A DNA stretch of 16,641 nt from an uncultured Eubacteriales bacterium (GTDB lineage: Bacteria; Bacillota; Clostridia; Oscillospirales; Oscillospiraceae): assembly GCA_900546295.1 (NCBI GenBank), contig URCK01000032.1, positions 1-16,641 on the forward strand. The letters are read 5' to 3'. The position numbers were made by a program, and so were the translations under genes. This document shows, piece by piece, positions 12,129 to 16,641 of this stretch. Positions within the stretch are counted from its first letter, which is position 1; every line of letters begins with the position of its first letter. The notes beneath the pieces were generated by a model, which saw nothing but the letters and a program-made list of their open reading frames with translations, did no database searches and was not told the DNA's origin.

Positions 12129-14720
12129 ATGGCCGAGATCACGCCGATGATGAAGCAGTATTTGGAGATCAAGGAACAGAATAAGGATTCGATCCTCTTT
12201 TTCCGCTTGGGCGACTTCTACGAGATGTTCAACGAGGATGCTCAGCTCGCCTCGCGCGAGCTTGACCTGACGCTCACGACCCGCGACCGCGGCAAGGCGG
12301 CCGAGGATCAGACGCCGATGTGCGGCATTCCCTACCATTCGAGCGACGCTTACATCGCGCGCCTGATCGCCAAGGGCTACAAGGTCGCCATCTGCGAGCA
12401 GACCGAGGACCCTGCGCTCGCCAAGGGCCTTGTCAAGCGCGACATCATCCGCGTCATCACGCCCGGCACGGTCATCGACAGCGCCTGCCTCGACGACCGG
12501 CGCGGCAACTTCCTCTGCGGTCTCTTTTTCGATGAGCAGAACGCAGGCGCGGCCTTCTGCGACATGACGACCGGTCATGCGCACGTGACGGCGTTTTCCG
12601 GCGATGACCGCTTGGAGCATCTTGAAAACGAGCTTTCGCGCTTCGCCCCCGCCGAGGCGGTGCTGAGCGCGGCGGCCTACGAAAACGAGGAGCTCGTGTC
12701 GTATCTGCGCGACAGGCTCTCCTGCGCCGTTGAGCGCGGGGAAAGCCGCTTTGAGCTCAAAGCGTGCGAAAAAGCCATCCGCGCGCAGTTTGGCGAGGAG
12801 CGCTTTGCAAGTCTTCCGCGCAACAACCCCGCCGCGGCGCTGGCGCTGGGCGCGCTGCTCTCATACCTGCACGAAACACAGAAGACCGATCTTTCCTACA
12901 TCAAGGATTTAGAATACTACGAGCAGGGCCGCTTTATGGAGCTTGACCTCTCCGCGCGCCGCAACCTCGAGCTGACCGAGACCATCCGCGCCAAGGAAAA
13001 GCGCGGCAGCCTTCTCTGGGTGCTCGACAAGACGAAGACCGCCATGGGCGCGCGCAATCTGCGTGCGTGGCTGACGCGCCCCCTGCGCGATGTTGCGGCC
13101 ATCGAGCGCCGCCTCGGCGCGGTGGAGGCGCTGACGAAAAATACCGTCGCGCGCGAGGAACTGATACTTGCCCTTTCCGGCATCAGCGACATGGAGCGGC
13201 TCATCGGCCGCATTGCCTACGGCACGGCGGGCGGGCGCGACTTTGCCTCGCTTCGCAACTCCATCGAGAAGATCGCCGAGGTCAAGGCCCAGCTCGCCTC
13301 CTTCCCCGCAGGAAGGCTTCATGAGCTGGACAGCGAGCTTGATCCGCTCGCGGACGTTGCCCAAAGCATCCGCGAAACGCTCATCGACGAGCCGCCGTTT
13401 TCCGTGCGCGAGGGTGGCTTCATCCGCCCCGGCTACAACGCCGAGGTCGACCGCCTGCACGAAATTCTCTCCGGCGGCAAGGGACTGCTCGCGGGCATCG
13501 AGGCGCGCGAGAAGGAAAAAACCGGCATCCGCACGCTCAAAATCGGCTACAACAAGGTCTTCGGCTACTATATCGAGGTCTCGAACTCCTTTAAGGAGCA
13601 GGTGCCCGACACTTACATCCGCAAGCAGACGCTCGTGAACGGCGAGCGCTACATCACCGAAGAACTCAAGAACCTTGAGCAGGAGATTTTGACCGCGGGA
13701 GATCGCGACAAGGCGCTCGAATTTGAACTCTTCTCCGCCCTGCGCGACGAGGTGACTGCCGAGAGCGTGCGCATCCAGCGCGCGGCGGGGCTTATTGCCG
13801 AGCTTGATACGCTCTGCTCGCTCGCGTCCGTCGCGGTGAACAACAACTACTGCCGCCCGAGCGTGGACGACGGCGGCGTTATCGAGATTCACGACGGCCG
13901 CCACCCGGTCGTCGAGCGCGTGCTCAAAGACGCGCTCTTTGTCCCGAACGACACCTACATGGGCGAGCGCGAGGATCGCGCCGCCATCATCACCGGCCCC
14001 AACATGGCCGGTAAATCGACCTATATGCGTCAGGTCGCTCTCATCACGCTCCTGGCGCAGATCGGCTCGTTCGTGCCCGCGCGCTCTGCGCGCATCGGCA
14101 TTGTCGACCGCATCTTCACGCGCATCGGCGCGAGCGACGACCTGGCCGGCGGCCAGTCCACCTTCATGGTCGAGATGACCGAGGTGAGCGAGATATTGCA
14201 TCAGGCAACGCCCAAATCCCTGCTCATTCTCGACGAGATCGGCCGCGGCACGTCGACCTTCGACGGCATGAGCATCGCCCGCGCGGTGCTTGAGTTCTGC
14301 GCCGACCCGAAAAAACTCGGCGCGAAGACGCTCTTCGCCACGCACTACCACGAGCTCACCGAGCTTGAGGGTATTCTTCCCGGCGTGAAGAACTACAGCA
14401 TCTCCATCAAAAAGCGCGGCGACGAGCTCATCTTCCTGCGCAAGATCATCCCCGGCGGGGCGGACCGCAGCTACGGCATCGAGGTCGCAAAGCTCGCGGG
14501 ACTGCCGCACGAGGTCGTGCGGCGCGCGAACGTCATCCTAAAAGAGCTGGAGCAGGGCGGAGCGTATCAGGCAAAGCCCCGCGAGGAAGCAGAGCAGGTC
14601 AGCCTTTCTTCGATCGGCGAGGCCGAGGTGCTCGCCGCCATCCGCCGCGCGCAGCCCGACACGATGTCCCCCATCGAGGCGATGCAGCTTCTCTACGAGC
14701 TCAAGCAGAAGCTTTCATAA
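12129..14720 (+). CDS. mutS: DNA mismatch repair protein MutS
   Basis: This 863-residue protein is a full-length MutS1 that recognises mismatches and loops and then, with ATP, recruits MutL. The N-terminal mismatch-binding domain has the Phe-X-Glu signature in LGDFYEMF (about 31-38). The Walker A motif is GPNMAGKST (623-631) and the Walker B motif is LLILDEIGRGTSTFDG (D702, E703), with the DDLAGGQSTFMVEM signature between them and TLFATHYHEL after. The C-terminal tail has the usual DTMSPIEAMQLLYELK end. An AGGA-containing weak ribosome binding site precedes the ATG at 12129. It is the third gene of the operon; mutL follows after one intervening membrane-protease gene. Confidence 0.97.
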   Translation: MAEITPMMKQYLEIKEQNKDSILFFRLGDFYEMFNEDAQLASRELDLTLTTRDRGKAAEDQTPMCGIPYHSSDAYIARLIAKGYKVAICEQTEDPALAKGLVKRDIIRVITPGTVIDSACLDDRRGNFLCGLFFDEQNAGAAFCDMTTGHAHVTAFSGDDRLEHLENELSRFAPAEAVLSAAAYENEELVSYLRDRLSCAVERGESRFELKACEKAIRAQFGEERFASLPRNNPAAALALGALLSYLHETQKTDLSYIKDLEYYEQGRFMELDLSARRNLELTETIRAKEKRGSLLWVLDKTKTAMGARNLRAWLTRPLRDVAAIERRLGAVEALTKNTVAREELILALSGISDMERLIGRIAYGTAGGRDFASLRNSIEKIAEVKAQLASFPAGRLHELDSELDPLADVAQSIRETLIDEPPFSVREGGFIRPGYNAEVDRLHEILSGGKGLLAGIEAREKEKTGIRTLKIGYNKVFGYYIEVSNSFKEQVPDTYIRKQTLVNGERYITEELKNLEQEILTAGDRDKALEFELFSALRDEVTAESVRIQRAAGLIAELDTLCSLASVAVNNNYCRPSVDDGGVIEIHDGRHPVVERVLKDALFVPNDTYMGEREDRAAIITGPNMAGKSTYMRQVALITLLAQIGSFVPARSARIGIVDRIFTRIGASDDLAGGQSTFMVEMTEVSEILHQATPKSLLILDEIGRGTSTFDGMSIARAVLEFCADPKKLGAKTLFATHYHELTELEGILPGVKNYSISIKKRGDELIFLRKIIPGGADRSYGIEVAKLAGLPHEVVRRANVILKELEQGGAYQAKPREEAEQVSLSSIGEAEVLAAIRRAQPDTMSPIEAMQLLYELKQKLS

Positions 14721-14744
14721 TTTCCCCGGAAAAGAGGTTTCCCC

Positions 14745-15458
14745 ATGGCAAAAAAGAAAACCGCCTCCGGCGGCATGAACCATACCGAGCGCGTCGCCGG
14801 AACGATCTTCTTCCTTGTGTATCTTCTGGTGATGCCGCTCATGGCGGCGCGGCTTTTCGACCTTTTGGAGGTCGTGCTCGACACCACGATCGGCGCTTCG
14901 CTTCGCAACGTGCTCTATTACTACACGCTTTTCGCCGTCACGGTGCTGCTCTTTCACTCTTACCTTGCGCACACGTCCTCGCGCTTTCTCGACAATTTGA
15001 ACCGCGCGCTTTCGACGATGCTGCTGGGCCTTCTCGTTTTCTACGGCGCGAACGAGCTTTTGTTCCGCGTGTGCAACGTGCTTTTCGACAGCCGCACGAA
15101 CCTAAACGACATGACCATCGCCGCACAGGTGGCCTCCGCCCCGCGCATGACGGTGCTCATCGTCGTGCTGCTCGCGCCGTTTGTAGAGGAAGTACTCTTC
15201 CGCGGCCTTGTCTTCGGCTGCCTTCGGGAAAAGAGCCGCATCTTCGCCTACCTCCTCTCCTGCGCGCTCTTCGCGCTGCTGCACGTCTGGAACGCGGCGA
15301 TCACGCAGTGGGATTTGGGCTATCTCATTTTGATGCTCCAGTATCTCGTCCCCGGCCTTGTCTTTGCCTGGGCGTATGAGCACTCGGGTACGCTGTGGAC
15401 GTCCATTTTGCTTCACGCGATCGTCAACGCCCTGTCCCTTTTCACCATTGCATCCTGA
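14745..15458 (+). CDS. CPBP-family intramembrane glutamic endopeptidase
   Basis: This 237-residue polytopic membrane protein belongs to the CPBP/Abi (CAAX protease and bacteriocin-processing) family. The three family motifs are present: EEVLFRG (148-154, catalytic Glu pair and Arg), FALLH (176-180) and HAIVNAL (224-230). Hydrophobic segments lie at about 17-46, 56-76, 88-108, 135-148, 165-182, 192-212 and 217-235. Bacterial members process peptides or act in self-immunity, but most have no known substrate and none can be named here. It starts 24 bases after mutS, and mutL starts 13 bases after its stop, whose TGA is part of the mutL ribosome binding region (TGAAGGAG). It is therefore embedded in the mismatch-repair operon. 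Confidence 0.88.
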   Translation: MAKKKTASGGMNHTERVAGTIFFLVYLLVMPLMAARLFDLLEVVLDTTIGASLRNVLYYYTLFAVTVLLFHSYLAHTSSRFLDNLNRALSTMLLGLLVFYGANELLFRVCNVLFDSRTNLNDMTIAAQVASAPRMTVLIVVLLAPFVEEVLFRGLVFGCLREKSRIFAYLLSCALFALLHVWNAAITQWDLGYLILMLQYLVPGLVFAWAYEHSGTLWTSILLHAIVNALSLFTIAS

Positions 15459-15471
15459 AGGAGAACGTAAA

Positions 15472-16641
15472 ATGCCCCACATTCAGCAATTATCGCCGCA
15501 TGTCGCCGACCTTATCGCCGCGGGCGAGGTGGTCGAGAGGCCTGCGAGCGTTGTCAAGGAGCTGCTGGAAAACGCCATCGACGCTGGCGCGCAGAGCGTG
15601 ACGGTGGAGATGAAAAACGGCGGCATGACCTATCTTCGCGTCAGCGACGACGGCTGCGGCATCGCGCCATTAGAGCTGCCGACGGCCTTTTTGCGCCACG
15701 CGACGAGCAAGCTGCGCACGGCGGAGGATCTTGCCGCCATCGGCACGCTCGGCTTTCGCGGCGAGGCGCTCGCGGCGATCTCATCTGTTTCCCGGCTCGA
15801 TATTTTCTCGCGCGAGCGCGGCGCGCTCAGCGGCGCAAAGCTCCACTTAGAGGGCGGCGTGCCCGGCACGGTCGAGGACGCGGGCTGCCCCGAGGGGACG
15901 AGCGTCATCGTGCGCGACCTTTTCTACAATACGCCTGCGCGCCTCAAGTTCATGAAGCGCGACAGCGCGGAGGCGACCGCCATCGCGGGCCTTGTCGCCC
16001 ACCTTGCGCTCTCGCATCCGGAGGTGTCGTTCAAGCTCATCAAGGACGGCACGCAGACGCTCCTGACCTCCGGCGACGGTGCGCTCCGCTCCGCCATCTA
16101 CGCCTCCCTCGGGCGCGAGTTCGCGCTCTCGCTCGAAGAGGTCAAGGGCGCTGACAGCGAGCTGCGCGTCACGGGCTTTATCAGCTCTCCCCTTTCCGCG
16201 CGCGGCACGCGCGGCATGCAGACGTTTTTCGTCAACGGGCGGCTCGTCAAATCCCAGCTTCTCACCGCCGCGCTCGAAGAAGCGTACTCCAACCGCATGA
16301 TGAAGGGCAAGTTCCCCGGCTGCGTGCTGCTCGTCGAGCTGCCGCACGACATGGTGGATGTGAACGTCCACCCGGCGAAGACCATCGTGAAGTTTGTGGG
16401 CGAAAAGCGCATCTTTGACCTTGTCTATCACGCGGCGATGGCCGCGCTCGATCAGCGCGAGAGACCCGAGCCGCCGCAGGCAAAGCCTGCCGCGCAGGTC
16501 ATAAATCCCCGCGGCGACTTCTTTGCCAATATGGCCTCGCAGCAGTACCGCGAGCAGCAGAAGGCGGAACCGTCCGCCGCTGCGTCCGCAAGCGCGCGTC
16601 CTGTGTCCGCGCCGCCGAGCGCGCCGAAGACCGCGCCCTCT
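15472..16641 (+). CDS. mutL: DNA mismatch repair protein MutL, 3' end beyond window
   Basis: The first 390 residues of MutL are present and the frame is open to the window edge. The GHKL ATPase domain shows ELLENAIDAGA (E33 catalytic, N34 magnesium), DDGCGI (59-64), ATSKL (77-81) and GFRGEAL (94-100). The transducer domain has the NTPARLKFMKR and QTFFVNGRLVKS segments and ends with VDVNVHPAKTIVKF. After about residue 330 the linker becomes rich in Ala, Pro and Gln. The C-terminal dimerisation domain, where most non-enterobacterial MutL proteins carry the DQHAxxE(x)4E endonuclease motif, is not in the window. AAGGAG precedes the ATG at 15472. Confidence 0.96.
   Translation, partial: MPHIQQLSPHVADLIAAGEVVERPASVVKELLENAIDAGAQSVTVEMKNGGMTYLRVSDDGCGIAPLELPTAFLRHATSKLRTAEDLAAIGTLGFRGEALAAISSVSRLDIFSRERGALSGAKLHLEGGVPGTVEDAGCPEGTSVIVRDLFYNTPARLKFMKRDSAEATAIAGLVAHLALSHPEVSFKLIKDGTQTLLTSGDGALRSAIYASLGREFALSLEEVKGADSELRVTGFISSPLSARGTRGMQTFFVNGRLVKSQLLTAALEEAYSNRMMKGKFPGCVLLVELPHDMVDVNVHPAKTIVKFVGEKRIFDLVYHAAMAALDQRERPEPPQAKPAAQVINPRGDFFANMASQQYREQQKAEPSAAASASARPVSAPPSAPKTAPS

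Noticed and set aside
12909..14510. Long open frame on the minus strand opposite mutS
   Set aside because: Mirror frame of a high-GC gene; mutS on the plus strand has full motifs and length.

Overview
The window looks like chromosome of a GC-rich, endospore-forming member of the Clostridia (Oscillospiraceae-like is my guess). The grounds are a spoIIP gene, a miaB-mutS-mutL run of the Firmicutes type, Gram-positive ribosome binding sites, an encoded-CCA elongator tRNA-Met, and strong G/C preference at third codon positions. Nothing points to phage, plasmid, insertion sequences or CRISPR.

Layout. (1) 1-228, minus strand: the start of a tRNA operon with its promoter, tRNA-Met(CAU), then tRNA-Glu(UUC) running off the left edge. 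(2) 301-3756: a purine-salvage and sporulation block. guaD (guanine deaminase, minus) has a guanine-class purine riboswitch and an intrinsic terminator in its leader. Divergent from it is spoIIP with a sigma-E-like promoter, then xpt (xanthine phosphoribosyltransferase). GuaD turns guanine into xanthine and Xpt turns xanthine into XMP, so the two genes form one route. (3) 3783-4990: a nitrilase-superfamily amidase gene (minus) set among many perfect hairpins; two near-identical 34-bp palindromic repeats in inverted orientation bracket it. (4) 4962-8127: a metal-efflux locus. A stand-alone HMA metal-binding peptide and a P1B ATPase without its own N-terminal metal-binding domain are transcribed left. 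A divergent regulator that fuses an ArsR-type HTH to an AraC-type HTH is transcribed right. The two promoters share their -10 region and an AT-rich inverted repeat lies over one of them. (5) 8129-9646: an unassigned 505-residue protein (minus) ending one base from the regulator. (6) 9759-16641: a rightward operon miaB - metallo-beta-lactamase-fold gene - mutS - CPBP membrane protease - mutL (cut by the window end).

The most interesting items are the guanine riboswitch on guanine deaminase, whose leader seems built as an ON switch, the ArsR-AraC fusion regulator with its compact divergent promoter, the split CadA-like pump, and the palindromic repeat family around the amidase gene. All calls come from reading the sequence; no database search was run.
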